A DNA stretch of 32,736 bases from an uncultured Clostridia bacterium (GCA_945921515.1 CAMEKR010000008.1:1-32736), one strand, 5' to 3'. Positions 15,603-24,486 are shown, counted from the first letter of the stretch. Numbers and translations: made by a program. The notes: generated by a model not told the origin, from the sequence alone.

Positions 15603-17271
15603 TTGACAGATTCTCCTTGAGCTTTGTAAGTGCGACCTTTGTTTCGGCGGTGGTTTCACCGAGAAGCGACGCAATCTCCTGTACTACACGCATCTGCTTT
15701 TCAATTACCTTGTCGGTTACTGCGATAGTCTCGGCGGCGTTCTTCTCACGCTTTGACCGTGAGATCTCTTCGCCCGTAATATCACGCATTATCGACATTA
15801 TGATATGATAACTCTTATCGTAGATTATCGTCTCTTCAACATATTTTCCGTATTCGGCGAGATATGTACGCTTGTTATGGATATCAACGCCTGTGGTCAT
15901 AACTTCAAGATAAGCTACCGGATCAAGAATACGCACTACCGGACATCCCATGATATCCGACAGACTCTTGATATTCATAATATCTCTTGCGGCCTTGTTT
16001 ATCTGCTGTACTTCAAGGTCTTCGCTCAGCACCATTATACCGTTGGGCGTGTTGTTTATTATGTTGTCGGAGAAGCTCTCGGCCTTTTCTTTAAGATACG
16101 GCAGACACATGGTAAGGTCTGCCTTGCCCTGAAGTATTGCTACCGCTTTTTCACGGCAGGTATCATAACCGCAGCTGCCGCAGTTGAGCTCCTGCGAAGG
16201 ATCGCTCTTGTTCATCTTGCGGAGTATCTCTTCTATAGCCTTACTACCGGGCATAGTCTTGGGCATACTGATAAACGGCATTGACTTAGTCATATCGCTG
16301 AGCTTCGGAGTATCGAATCTGCCGCTTCCCGCAAACTCATCTACCGCTCTTCTCTCGTGGATAACGCCTTCGTGCTTTTTATCCATTGCAGGGCCGCCTA
16401 TACAGCTGTTGACGCAGGCAGACATTTCGATAAAGCACTTTCCTACATTGCCTTCTATTATATCACGCAGTGCGTTGCGGCAGTTCTCCACGCCGTCTAT
16501 AGCCATATACAGATATTCCGGATTGTCCTTGTTCATTGAACGAAGAATGCCCGAAGTCGTGGGATACAGCCTTGTTTTTGCTCTGCCCTGCTTGTCGGTA
16601 TCGTCGCCTGTGGGCGAAACCTCTATGCTTTCATCCTTGAGCCAGCCTGTCAGCTCTTCAAAGGTAAGAACACAGTCTATAGCACCCTGATACGCTTCAG
16701 CCTCAGCCTTCTTAGATAGGCATGGACCTATGAATACCGTCTTGCATCCGGGATATTTCTTTTTCAGCACCTCTCCGTGTGCAAGCATGGGTGACTTTAC
16801 CTGTGCGAGCATCGGGAGCGCCTCGGGATAATATTTCTGAATAAGTGTGTTTACCGTGTGACAGCAGGAGCTGATGATAACATTATGCTCTTTGTCCGCA
16901 ACCAGCTTTTCGTACTGCTCGGTAACGAGCTGTGCGCCTTCTGCAGTCTCCTCTGTGCCGGCAAAACCGAGCTTTTTCAAAGCTTCGTTCATTGACGCAA
17001 GTCCGACGCCGTTATAGTTTGCCACAAATGACGGCGCAATGCTTACATAAACGGGGCTTCCCGATGCGATAAGTTCTTTTGCTTTGTCAACATCGTTTCT
17101 TATCTGCTTTGCGTTCTGAGGGCAAGCGACAAAGCACATACCGCACAGTATGCACTCATCCTCTACAATATTCGCCTGACCGTCAGAAAATTTAATTGAC
17201 TTGACGGGGCAATGTCTTATACACTTGTAACAGTTTTTACAATTTGATTTTTTCAGCCTTAAATAGCTCAT
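15589..17271 (-). CDS. Sensory group C [FeFe] hydrogenase with PAS domain
   Basis: This 560-residue protein begins with two 4Fe-4S motifs (CKNCYKCIRHCP 11-22; CILCGMCFVACP 40-51). An H-cluster domain follows with L1 SSCCHTV (134-140), L2 GPCLSKK (182-188) and L3 SACVNSC (284-290). Next come a further 4Fe-4S domain (C364, C367, C372, C389), a PAS domain (about 400-510) and a C-terminal helix likely to form a coiled coil. The cluster ligands are kept, but Pro after L1 is His and the L2 Met is Gly, as expected for low-activity sensory group C enzymes. It probably senses H2 or redox state and signals through the overlapping SpoIIE-type phosphatase. Its start lies 5 bases after the thioesterase stop and has AAGGTG upstream. 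Confidence 0.9.
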   Translation of the reverse strand: MSYLRLKKSNCKNCYKCIRHCPVKSIKFSDGQANIVEDECILCGMCFVACPQNAKQIRNDVDKAKELIASGSPVYVSIAPSFVANYNGVGLASMNEALKKLGFAGTEETAEGAQLVTEQYEKLVADKEHNVIISSCCHTVNTLIQKYYPEALPMLAQVKSPMLAHGEVLKKKYPGCKTVFIGPCLSKKAEAEAYQGAIDCVLTFEELTGWLKDESIEVSPTGDDTDKQGRAKTRLYPTTSGILRSMNKDNPEYLYMAIDGVENCRNALRDIIEGNVGKCFIEMSACVNSCIGGPAMDKKHEGVIHERRAVDEFAGSGRFDTPKLSDMTKSMPFISMPKTMPGSKAIEEILRKMNKSDPSQELNCGSCGYDTCREKAVAILQGKADLTMCLPYLKEKAESFSDNIINNTPNGIMVLSEDLEVQQINKAARDIMNIKSLSDIMGCPVVRILDPVAYLEVMTTGVDIHNKRTYLAEYGKYVEETIIYDKSYHIIMSIMRDITGEEISRSKREKNAAETIAVTDKVIEKQMRVVQEIASLLGETTAETKVALTKLKENLSNDEQ

Positions 17272-17276
17272 ATATA

Positions 17277-17660
17277 TTACACCTTGCTGTAAGTCTTAGC
17301 GGTAAATTTTTCTGCATTTACAATGAATCGCTCATGGGTCCCTTTGCCGATAACGCCTTTCTCATCCTTTGCAATGACCGAAAAAACAAGTCTGCGGTCA
17401 TCTATTTCGATAAGCTCCGCTTCAGCCGTGACCTTCATACCCTCCGGAGTCGCCGCCGTATGCGCTACATCGAGCTTTGTGCCGACAGAAGTCATACCCT
17501 CGCAAAGCTTACCGGAAAGCGCATTGCACGCCGCCTTTTCAATAAGCGCTATCATAGCGGGAGTGGCAAAAACATCAAGCGAACCGCTTCCCATCGACTT
17601 TGCCGTGTTGCTTTTATCGACCGTGACCTCCGCAGTTGCCTTTATGCCGGTTGTAAGCAT
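17277..17660 (-). CDS. FlK-like hotdog thioesterase
   Basis: This 127-residue single hotdog-fold protein resembles the FlK (fluoroacetyl-CoA thioesterase) family. The residues matching the FlK triad are visible: Thr in FATPAM (about 33), Glu in ALIEKAA (about 41) and His in VAHTAATP (about 67), followed by the typical PEGMKVTAEAEL and the Arg in THERFIV. Despite the family name, clostridial members are widespread and their natural acyl-CoA substrate is unknown. AAAGGTG lies 7 bases before the ATG. It sits between the [2Fe-2S] protein and the sensory hydrogenase, with short gaps (32 and 5 bases), so it belongs to the redox operon. Confidence 0.85.
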   Translation of the reverse strand: MLTTGIKATAEVTVDKSNTAKSMGSGSLDVFATPAMIALIEKAACNALSGKLCEGMTSVGTKLDVAHTAATPEGMKVTAEAELIEIDDRRLVFSVIAKDEKGVIGKGTHERFIVNAEKFTAKTYSKV

Positions 17661-17692
17661 TAAAATTCACCTTTCCTTTTCTTAAAGCGCTG

Positions 17693-17941
17693 TCAGCTAA
17701 GATCAGCCAGCACCTTTTCATCAAAAATCTGTCTGAAGTTGCCTTCTGACACTCCACAGATTATCTCATCGTCGATTTTGACGGAAACTCCGTCGGTGCA
17801 TCTGCCAAGACAGAATGCCGCGCCGAGATTTACCTTATCTTCGAGATTGTGTTCAGCTATGTACGCCTTTGCCAGCTCAATGATTTTGTACGAGCCTTTG
17901 AGGTGGCAGGAGCTACCTACGCAGATGCTGATGTTTTTCAT
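17693..17941 (-). CDS. Thioredoxin-like [2Fe-2S] protein
   Basis: This 82-residue protein has the four cysteines of the NuoE/HndA-type thioredoxin-like ferredoxin: C-x4-C at 7-12 (CVGSSC) and C-x3-C at 44-48 (CLGRC). It equals only the C-terminal cluster domain of NuoE, without the helical N-terminal part. It may pass electrons to one of the hydrogenases or sense redox state. Such short proteins commonly accompany the sensory hydrogenase gene in Clostridia. It is the second gene of the rex operon. Confidence 0.85.
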   Translation of the reverse strand: MKNISICVGSSCHLKGSYKIIELAKAYIAEHNLEDKVNLGAAFCLGRCTDGVSVKIDDEIICGVSEGNFRQIFDEKVLADLS

Positions 17942-17973
17942 ATTTTCCGTTTCCTTTCGATTTTCAGAGCGTA

Positions 17974-18609
17974 TCAGAACTTATTTCCGTCCTTGATCTC
18001 AAACTCCAGATTTTGTGAAAGCACCGCAAGAGAAGCCGCAAGATTTTCATACTGGACTATTACATCCGGCGGAACGACAAGATGCACCGGAGCAAAGTTC
18101 CATATAGCGAGTATTCCGCACTCTACCATACGGTCGCACACTTCCTGAGCATGCTCGGGCGGAACGCATATTATGCCTATATGTACCTTCAGCCTGCTGC
18201 ACAGATCCGGCATTTTATCAGCAGGGAAAATGCGCTTGCCGTCAACAATGCTCGCATCGGTGTCAAACGCCGCTACTATGTTAAGTCCGTAACGGCCGAA
18301 CTCCTTATACGAGAGCAATGCCTGTCCGAGTTTTCCTGCGCCTACTATTACAGCCTCTTTTGTGTTGTCATATCCGAGAAAGCTCTCAAGGTCACGGATA
18401 AGCTCGCTTGCTACATAGCCTGTCTTCGGCTTTCCGCCGGTCAGACTTACCGTTGCAAGATCCTTGCGCACCTGAACCTCGTTCAGCTTAAGGTCGTTTG
18501 CAACGGTCGTTGCCGAAATGTTGCGTACTCCCTCAGCACTTTTTTTCTTCAGATAGTCAAGATAGAAGGGCAATCTCCTCAGTGCCTGTTTAGAAATTGT
18601 ACCGTTCAT
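17974..18609 (-). CDS. rex: Redox-sensing transcriptional repressor Rex
   Basis: This 211-residue Rex repressor reads the NADH/NAD+ ratio and derepresses fermentative and hydrogen genes when NADH is high. The N-terminal winged helix (residues 5-75) has the family motif NEVQVRKDLATVSLTGG. The Rossmann domain has AVIVGAGKLGQALLSY at about 86-101, and the C-terminal helix used for domain swapping is present. AAAGGCAG precedes the ATG. It heads the redox and hydrogenase cluster, which suggests that it controls the cluster and itself. A consensus promoter and an inverted repeat that resembles a Rex operator lie upstream. Confidence 0.96.
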   Translation of the reverse strand: MNGTISKQALRRLPFYLDYLKKKSAEGVRNISATTVANDLKLNEVQVRKDLATVSLTGGKPKTGYVASELIRDLESFLGYDNTKEAVIVGAGKLGQALLSYKEFGRYGLNIVAAFDTDASIVDGKRIFPADKMPDLCSRLKVHIGIICVPPEHAQEVCDRMVECGILAIWNFAPVHLVVPPDVIVQYENLAASLAVLSQNLEFEIKDGNKF

Positions 18610-18665
18610 TTGTTCTGCCTTTCTGTGCGGAAGATATAATTCTACCGTCTGTCTATACTTATATC

Positions 18666-18694
18666 ATTATAAAATAAAAAGCAAACAGTGTCAA
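18666..18694 (-). promoter_or_regulatory. Sigma-A promoter of the rex cluster
   Basis: On the minus strand, TTGACA (18689-18694), 17 bp, TATAAT (18666-18671): a full consensus match at both boxes. Confidence 0.88.
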
Positions 18695-18707
18695 CCGATT
18701 TCGGCGA

Positions 18708-18731
18708 AAATCGTTAAAAATTTATCGATTT
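18708..18731 (-). promoter_or_regulatory. Candidate Rex operator
   Basis: The inverted repeat AAATCGATAA-ATTT-TTAACGATTT has 10-bp arms with one mismatch. Its core TCGATAA-N4-TTAACGA resembles the Rex consensus TTGTTAA-N4-TTAACAA with three mismatches. It lies just upstream of the -35 box. A palindrome CCGATTTCGG between it and the promoter (18695-18704) is an alternative site. Confidence 0.45.
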
Positions 18732-18750
18732 CGGCAAAGAAAAGATAAAA

Positions 18751-18769
18751 GCCGCAGCAAACCTGCGGC
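18751..18769 (-). terminator. Hairpin with T run, repeat copy 1
   Basis: The stem GCCGCAG/CTGCGGC has a 5-nt loop and is followed on the minus strand by TTTTATCTTTTC. It has the same stem as the hairpin just after aroB (19156-19176). Confidence 0.55.
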
Positions 18770-18770
18770 C

Positions 18771-18944
18771 CAGCTTGTCGAAAAAGTCTATTTTTTAAAA
18801 ATAGAACAAACTCTCAATCCCCATCCCCAAGCCCCTTCCCCTCGGGAAGGGGCTTATTATCGGGGGCTGCCGCCCCTGCGACCTTGCTTGGGGCTTCGCC
18901 CCAAACCCCATTTTATCTTTACAAAAAGGTTTATCGACAAGCTG
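18771..18944. repeat. MITE-like element with terminal inverted repeats
   Basis: The ends are exact 11-bp inverted repeats (CAGCTTGTCGA 18771-18781; TCGACAAGCTG 18934-18944). Inside are GC-rich hairpins, among them a 12-bp stem AAGCCCCTTCCC with its complement (about 18829-18855) and GGGGCTTCGCCCC (about 18890-18902). It has no coding content. The left 27 bases recur at 32647-32673, which shows that the sequence is dispersed. Confidence 0.55.
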
Positions 18945-19037
18945 TCAGACTGCGAGAAACACACGCAGACGAGGAAAAAGCCTCCGTCGGCGTACAAAAG
19001 TACGGTAGGAGGCTTTTGACGAAGTAAGCAAAAATGC

Positions 19038-19067
19038 TTTTGTAGAGCCGTTATCGGCTCTACAAAA
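19038..19067. repeat. Perfect 13-bp hairpin
   Basis: TTTTGTAGAGCCG (19038-19050) pairs with its exact complement at 19055-19067 over a TTAT loop. Just to the left, AAAAGCCTCC (from about 18975) pairs with GGAGGCTTTT ending near 19018. Both could act as terminators in either direction or belong to a dispersed repeat. Confidence 0.55.
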
Positions 19068-19155
19068 CTATGTTGCAAATTATCCGAAAGAATTAACGCA
19101 TACACATAAGTAAGTTTTGCATTTTTGCGGTGCGTGGGTTTATCGACAGTCTGAA

Positions 19156-19176
19156 AGCCGCAGAAAACCTGCGGCT
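19156..19176 (-). terminator. Likely terminator after aroB
   Basis: The stem AGCCGCAG/CTGCGGCT has a 5-nt loop 6 bases after the aroB stop codon. The T run after it is short (TTTCAG), so termination may be partial and completed by the hairpins further on. Confidence 0.6.
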
Positions 19177-19182
19177 CTGATA

Positions 19183-20292
19183 TTACATCTCAAATATTAC
19201 CTGCGCTATCTCCGGCTCTGCTATCTGTTTAGCATAGTCATTATCGCCGAAGCACATTACTTCTCCGATTTCCTTCTGGAAAACCATGCGGAGCTTTCCG
19301 TCACGCACCTTTTTATCGGTGTACAGCTTTCTGATAAGAGCGTTTCTGTCGATGTACGGCGGTATATTTACCGGGAGCTTGGCTCTCACGCACAGATTTA
19401 TTACACGCTGAACATTTTCGTGGGAAATAAAGCCGTATTTCTCGCCGAGCCGTGCCTGGGCGACAAGTCCGACAGCTACCGCCTCGCCGTGAAGCAGGTT
19501 GTAGTCGCTGACGGTCTCTATTGCTCTGCCGACCGTGTGACCGAGATTGAGCACTTCTCTAAGTCCCGACTCACGCTCGTCCTTCATAACTACTTTGTAC
19601 TTGACGGAGCAGTTATGCTCGGCTATATACTCGCACGCTTCCTTATCGTTTGCGAGTATCTTCTCAATATTTGCTTCAAGATAGTTAAACAGCTCCTCAT
19701 CTGCTATGCAGGCGTGCTTTATCGTTTCGGCAAGGCCGCTTGAAATCTGTCTTTCGGGGAGAGTTTTCCATGTATCTATATCAATGTACACCTTTTTAGG
19801 CTGATTGAACAGACCGATAAGGTTAGTCGCAAGCGGAGTATCGACCGCAGTTTTTCCGCCGACAGACGCATCTGCGGCAGAAAGCAGTGTTGTAGCGTAA
19901 TTTATAAACGGTACTCCTCTGCCATAAGTGCCTGCGACAAAGCCTGCAAGATCGCTGACAACTCCGCCGCCTATCGCAATGATACAACAGTCACGGCGAT
20001 AGCCCTTTTCAAGCATTGAATCCTCTACAAACTCTTTCATTGCTCTTGTCTTGGACTTTTCGCCTTCGGGTATAACAAAAACATTTGTATCATATCCTTC
20101 ATTTATAAGCCTTGCGAAAATATTCCTGACATAAAGCGGTTCAACTATCGAATCGGTTACTATTGCAAACTTCTTTATCCTGCCGCAAAGACCGCCTTTT
20201 ATATCGTTTATCAGCGTCTCGCACAGGTCTCTGCCTATCTCGATATCGTATGAATCGTCTACTACTTTTTTGAGTTCACAGTAAAATTTCAT
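19183..20292 (-). CDS. aroB: 3-dehydroquinate synthase AroB
   Basis: This 369-residue enzyme performs the second step of the shikimate pathway, converting DAHP to 3-dehydroquinate with NAD+ and a divalent metal. Family motifs are PEGEKSKT, IAIGGGVVSDLAGFVAGTYGRG (NAD and substrate binding) and TTLLSAADASVGGKTAVD. Metal ligands are in SGLAETIKH (Glu), LNLGHTVGRAIE (His) and LLHGEAVAVG (His). The protein is complete. The ATG overlaps the rlmN stop by 4 bases (ATGA), so it is translationally coupled to rlmN. No other aro gene is nearby; its place after lon-engB-rlmN appears to be a housekeeping mixture. Confidence 0.96.
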   Translation of the reverse strand: MKFYCELKKVVDDSYDIEIGRDLCETLINDIKGGLCGRIKKFAIVTDSIVEPLYVRNIFARLINEGYDTNVFVIPEGEKSKTRAMKEFVEDSMLEKGYRRDCCIIAIGGGVVSDLAGFVAGTYGRGVPFINYATTLLSAADASVGGKTAVDTPLATNLIGLFNQPKKVYIDIDTWKTLPERQISSGLAETIKHACIADEELFNYLEANIEKILANDKEACEYIAEHNCSVKYKVVMKDERESGLREVLNLGHTVGRAIETVSDYNLLHGEAVAVGLVAQARLGEKYGFISHENVQRVINLCVRAKLPVNIPPYIDRNALIRKLYTDKKVRDGKLRMVFQKEIGEVMCFGDNDYAKQIAEPEIAQVIFEM

Positions 20293-21338
20293 ATTGTCCC
20301 TCCGCTTTGTGTGTCTATGGATGTTAGCCTGTCGCTTCTTAGCTGTCCGCAGGCGGCGGAAAGCTGTGAGCCGAACTCTTTTCTCCGTGTGACATTTATT
20401 CCGTTTTTCTTAAGCTCGTCATAAAAAGCCGTTATTCTTTCCTCACCGCTACGCCTATATATGCTGCCTTGCGAAGCGTTGAACGGAATAAGATTAACAA
20501 ACAGCCTTGCACCGCCGATAAGCTCTGCAAGCTGTCCTGCGTTTTCCCTGCTGTCGTTTATTCCGTCAAGCATAATGTATTCGAGCAGAACCTTACGGTT
20601 GCATTTTTCGGTATAATACTTCGCCGCCTCTATTACCTCGCCTACTTTGTATCGGCGGTTTATCGGCATAAGCATATCCCTTATATCGTCACTCGGTGCG
20701 TGAAGACTTACCGCAAGATTGCACGGATCCTTTCTGTCGGCAAACTGTCTTATCCTGTCGCATAGTCCGCAGGTCGAGACGGTTATATGATTTGTTCCGA
20801 CTTCAAGCCCGTGACCGAGCGTTGCTATATCAATAAAGTCGCATAACGCCCGATAATTGTCAAACGGCTCTCCGATACCCATAACTGTAATATTACTAAT
20901 CGTTATATTTTGATGTTTTTCGACAGAGAGTATCTGTAAAATCATCTCACCTGCGGTCAGGTCTCTTTGTTTTTTCATCCGTCCGCTGCAACAGAATTTA
21001 CACCCCATATTGCAACCGCTCTGAGTCGAGATACACACGCTGTTTCCGTACTTCTGTCTCATAAGAACAGTTTCTACTCTGCATCCGTCCGAAAGCTCAA
21101 AAAGATACTTAACAGTATCTACAGATTGTAATATCTCGTCGATTTTTAACATTCCGAAATAGAAATTGTCGGATAAAAGCTGTTTTATCTTTGACGATAC
21201 CGACTTCATTTCATCAAACGAGGCGGCTTTATTCTTGTATATATCCCTGAAGATATTAGCCGCCTGAGTAGCTCTGAAGCCGTTTTCGGCAAGAAGAGCG
21301 CAAGCTTGTTCATATGTCAGTGAGAATATGTCCGTCAC
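20289..21338 (-). CDS. rlmN: Dual-specificity RNA methyltransferase RlmN
   Basis: This 349-residue radical SAM enzyme methylates C2 of A2503 in 23S rRNA and A37 in certain tRNAs. The iron-sulphur cysteines are in C-x3-C-x2-C at 109, 113 and 116 (CNMGCKFC). The two mechanistic cysteines appear at about 102 (VCISTQ) and 330 (SAACGQLR). The GIGEPFDN and SLHAPSDDIR motifs are present. The start is a GTG at 21338 that overlaps the engB stop (GTGA); the next Met is residue 44, too far in. It is coupled to engB upstream and aroB downstream. Confidence 0.95.
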   Translation of the reverse strand: MTDIFSLTYEQACALLAENGFRATQAANIFRDIYKNKAASFDEMKSVSSKIKQLLSDNFYFGMLKIDEILQSVDTVKYLFELSDGCRVETVLMRQKYGNSVCISTQSGCNMGCKFCCSGRMKKQRDLTAGEMILQILSVEKHQNITISNITVMGIGEPFDNYRALCDFIDIATLGHGLEVGTNHITVSTCGLCDRIRQFADRKDPCNLAVSLHAPSDDIRDMLMPINRRYKVGEVIEAAKYYTEKCNRKVLLEYIMLDGINDSRENAGQLAELIGGARLFVNLIPFNASQGSIYRRSGEERITAFYDELKKNGINVTRRKEFGSQLSAACGQLRSDRLTSIDTQSGGTI

Positions 21339-21934
21339 TGTTCATCATCCGTTTCTTCGGAGATATCTTCGATTATACTGCGTATCTCTTCCACACCCTC
21401 GCCGTTTACTGCCGAGAACTCTATCATATGGATATCCTCAGCGCAGGGAATCTCGGAAAGAAGAGCTTCTCTTCGCTTTGCCCTTTCGCTTTTCGTCAGC
21501 TTATCCGCCTTTGTCAGCACTACAACGAACGGTATCCCGTTATCTATGAGAAAATTTATCATCATAATATCGTCGGCTGTAGGCGGATGCCTGAAATCTA
21601 TTAGCTGGAACACCAGAGCAAGATTTCTGTCATCGGCAAGGTAGCCCTCGACAAGTCCTGCCCAGCGCTCTTTTTCGGAGCGTGATACTTTTGCGTAGCC
21701 GTACCCGGGCAGATCGGCAAAATACACACCGTCTACCGAATAGAAGTTTATCGTAACCGTCTTTCCGGGCATTGAGCTGACTCTTGCAAGAGCCTTGCGG
21801 TTAAGTATCTTGTTTATCAGCGAAGATTTGCCGACATTGCTCCTGCCCGAAAAGGCTATCTCCGCCCTGTCGGACTTTGGTATCTGCTTAAAAAGACCGT
21901 AGGAGGTAAAAAACTCAGCCTTGTTAAAATTCAT
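21335..21934 (-). CDS. engB: Ribosome biogenesis GTPase EngB/YsxC
   Basis: This 199-residue Era-like GTPase is needed for assembly of the 50S subunit and is usually essential. All G motifs are visible: G1 GRSNVGKSS (30-38), G2 Thr in GKTVTINF, G3 DLPGYG (74-79), G4 TKADK and G5 SAVNG. It starts 1 base after the lon stop codon. The lon-engB order is the usual arrangement in Bacillus and Clostridium. Confidence 0.96.
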   Translation of the reverse strand: MNFNKAEFFTSYGLFKQIPKSDRAEIAFSGRSNVGKSSLINKILNRKALARVSSMPGKTVTINFYSVDGVYFADLPGYGYAKVSRSEKERWAGLVEGYLADDRNLALVFQLIDFRHPPTADDIMMINFLIDNGIPFVVVLTKADKLTKSERAKRREALLSEIPCAEDIHMIEFSAVNGEGVEEIRSIIEDISEETDDEQ

Positions 21935-21935
21935 A

Positions 21936-24356
21936 TTATATTTCCTTTACCGGTCTTTTCCCTGTTTTTCTTATTGCCTGGGGCTTCTGTGCTGTCGGGA
22001 GCTTCTTCTGTGCAGGTCTTGCCGCCGTTACATTCGGTTTTACGAGCGCAGTGCCGAGAACCGTATCAATGTTATCCGCAAGCACAAAGTTCATATTGTT
22101 CAGAATAACCTCGTCAAGCTCTTTCATATCCGCCTTATTCTCTTCGGGAATAACCACCGTCTTTATACCTGCGGAATATGCCGCCATAGTCTTTTCACGA
22201 AGACCGCCTATCGGCAGTACCTTGCCTCTAAGCGTTATCTCACCGGTCATTGCAACATCTCTGCGTACCGCAATGCCCGACAGTGCCGAAACAAGCGCAG
22301 TAGTCATAGTTACACCTGCAGACGGACCGTCTTTGGGTACGGCTCCCTCGGGTGCGTGGATATGTATATCCTTGTTCTTATAGAAGTCGGGATCTATCTC
22401 ATATTTGCGTGAAAGCGACCTTGTAAGGCTGACAGCGATCTTTGCGGATTCTTTCATAACGTCGCCAAGCGAGCCGGTAAGCTCTATCTTGCCGCTTCCT
22501 TCCATAACAAGCACTTCAAGCGGCATCAATACACCGCCGACAGAGGTCCACGCAAGACCGTTTACCGCTCCGACCTCGTCCTGCTTTGCTATCGTTTCGC
22601 CTGTATATTTCGATGCGCCGAGATACTCTTCAAGGTCTTTAGCCTTCACAGAAATTCTTTCTGCTTCACCTGCGGCAAGCTTTTTGAGCGCTTTTCTGCA
22701 TATCTTGGCTATATATCTCTCAAGCTTTCTTACGCCTGCTTCTTTGGTATAATTATCTATGATAGCATACACCGCATCGTTTGCAAATCGGAGGTTTGAC
22801 TTTATGCCGTGCTTTACGAGCTGTTTCGGAATAAGGTGCTCCTTTGCTATATGGAACTTTTCTTCTCTTGTATAGCTGCCAAGCTCAATGATATCCATTC
22901 GGTCAAGCAAAGGCGCAGGTATCGTATCGAGCGTATTCGCCGTGGTTATGAACAGCACCTCGCTCAAATCTATCGGTATCTCAAGATAGTGATCTCTGAA
23001 AGCTACATTCTGCTCGCTGTCAAGTACCTCGAGCATTGCGCTTGCGGGGTCGCCTTTATAGTCGTTGCCCATCTTGTCTATCTCATCAAACAGTATAACA
23101 GGGTTCATCGACTTTGCCTGCTTGAGCGCAGTTACTATCCTACCGGGCATTGCGCCTATGTAGGTCTTTCTGTGGCCTCTTATATCGGCTTCGTCACGCA
23201 CACCGCCCAGCGATACTCTCGCATACTTTCTGCCGAGTGCCGTTGCTATAGACTTTGCTACAGATGTCTTACCTACTCCGGGAGGGCCTACAAGACAGAT
23301 TATCTGTCCCTTTTTATCTGCGGCGTCCCATTCGTTCAGTGCAACTACTTCAAGGATACGCTCCTTGACCTTTTTCATGCCGTAATGGTCTTTATCAAGC
23401 TGTTTTTCCGCTTTTGCAATATCCGTCTTTCCGGTTGTATATATATTCCACGGCAGATCAAGCACAGTATCAAGGTAAGTTCTTACTACCGCCGCCTCCT
23501 GTGAACCGGGCGACAGGTGCATCAGCTTTTCACATTCTTTGATAAGCTTCTCTTCGGTATCGGGATCAAAACCGCATTCCTCTACCCTGTCCATATAATC
23601 ATAGCTCTCGGTCTGCGGATCGTCTACCTCGCCCAGCTGTCTTGATATTGCTCTCATCTGCTCACGCAGGTAGAACTCACGCTGATTTTTATCCAGAGCC
23701 TCCTTGACTTCTTCGTTTATATCCTGCTCAAGCCTTACTATATCCACTTCTCTTGCAAGGTATTTAACGAGCAGCTCGGCACGCCTGCGAAGAGTGGTGC
23801 AGGCAAGCAGAGACTGCTTGTCTTCGACCTTGAGATATACATTGAACACGATAAGCTCTATAAGTCTTTCGAGGTCTTTTTCGCCTAAAATGCCTCTGTA
23901 AAGCTCTATCGGCATTCTCGGAGACATCTCGCTGTACTGTCTGAACTCGTTTATTATTGCACGGATATACGCCGTTTTTTCTGCGCCTGTCAGATTATCC
24001 ACAGGCTTTGGCAACGGTGTGATATCGGCAATCATATAAGGCTGTTCGAATGACGCCGATTTCAGCTTTGCGCTGTAAAGTCCCTGCACCAGCACTCTTC
24101 TTGCCCCGTCGGGAGTATTGAGCGTCTGGCGTATCTCGGCTACAACGCCGACTTTATACAGATTTCCCGGTACTACATCGTCTATCTCTTCGTCTATCTG
24201 CGTTACAAGGAAAATCTTTCTGTCGTTATGCTCTATAGCCTCGTCTATCGCACTTATCGAACGCTCTCTCGCAACATCGAAGTGGAGTATCATTCCCGGG
24301 AAAATTACAAGTCCCCGCAATGCGAGCGCAGGCATTGTTATGAAGTCGTTTTTCAT
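21936..24356 (-). CDS. lon: ATP-dependent protease Lon
   Basis: This 806-residue Lon degrades misfolded and regulatory proteins in the cytoplasm. The N-terminal substrate-binding domain (about 5-205) starts with [15 protein letters not shown] and is followed by a helical linker. The AAA+ domain has Walker A GPPGVGKT (357-364) and Walker [12 protein letters not shown]. The C-terminal protease domain holds the catalytic Ser in [10 protein letters not shown] and the Lys in [14 protein letters not shown]. About 35 extra residues at the end are basic and low in complexity ([22 protein letters not shown]), probably a flexible tail. AAAGGAT lies before the ATG. No CIRCE site precedes it, unlike hsp20 in this window. 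Confidence 0.97.
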   Translation of the reverse strand: MKNDFITMPALALRGLVIFPGMILHFDVARERSISAIDEAIEHNDRKIFLVTQIDEEIDDVVPGNLYKVGVVAEIRQTLNTPDGARRVLVQGLYSAKLKSASFEQPYMIADITPLPKPVDNLTGAEKTAYIRAIINEFRQYSEMSPRMPIELYRGILGEKDLERLIELIVFNVYLKVEDKQSLLACTTLRRRAELLVKYLAREVDIVRLEQDINEEVKEALDKNQREFYLREQMRAISRQLGEVDDPQTESYDYMDRVEECGFDPDTEEKLIKECEKLMHLSPGSQEAAVVRTYLDTVLDLPWNIYTTGKTDIAKAEKQLDKDHYGMKKVKERILEVVALNEWDAADKKGQIICLVGPPGVGKTSVAKSIATALGRKYARVSLGGVRDEADIRGHRKTYIGAMPGRIVTALKQAKSMNPVILFDEIDKMGNDYKGDPASAMLEVLDSEQNVAFRDHYLEIPIDLSEVLFITTANTLDTIPAPLLDRMDIIELGSYTREEKFHIAKEHLIPKQLVKHGIKSNLRFANDAVYAIIDNYTKEAGVRKLERYIAKICRKALKKLAAGEAERISVKAKDLEEYLGASKYTGETIAKQDEVGAVNGLAWTSVGGVLMPLEVLVMEGSGKIELTGSLGDVMKESAKIAVSLTRSLSRKYEIDPDFYKNKDIHIHAPEGAVPKDGPSAGVTMTTALVSALSGIAVRRDVAMTGEITLRGKVLPIGGLREKTMAAYSAGIKTVVIPEENKADMKELDEVILNNMNFVLADNIDTVLGTALVKPNVTAARPAQKKLPTAQKPQAIRKTGKRPVKEI

Positions 24357-24446
24357 AGTCGTTATCCTTTCTTGTTGTTCTATATAATAATTTTTGTTTT
24401 ATCGGATTGTAATGCCGTATCTGTCTTTCGGTACGGTATTTTATCT

Positions 24447-24475
24447 ATTATACTATATTTCCGATGATTTTGCAA
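24447..24475 (-). promoter_or_regulatory. Sigma-A promoter of the lon operon
   Basis: On the minus strand, TTGCAA (24470-24475), 17 bp, TATAAT (24447-24452). It drives lon-engB-rlmN-aroB and begins about 10 bases after the murD stop codon. The leader is about 85 nt. Confidence 0.75.
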
Positions 24476-24486
24476 GCGAACAGCTT

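Larger units (their letters stand above)
18610..19182. other. Repeat-rich non-coding region rex / aroB
   Basis: This 573-bp gap holds the rex promoter and operator at its left end. The rest is a set of hairpins and GC-rich inverted repeats with no credible gene. An 82-codon frame at 18857-19105 is formed by the repeats and has no ribosome binding site or protein-like composition. Confidence 0.75.

Noticed and set aside
17277-17660. Functional link between the FlK-like thioesterase and the fluoride riboswitch
   Set aside because: FlK-like proteins are common in Clostridia without fluoroacetate, and the gene is in a redox operon 10 kb from the riboswitch.
18857-19105. 82-codon minus-strand frame in the repeat patch
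   Set aside because: It is built from repeat sequence (GC-rich hairpins), has no ribosome binding site and ends in a low-complexity basic tail.
22809-23504. 231-codon plus-strand frame
   Set aside because: It is antisense to the intact lon gene and has no family motif or start signal.
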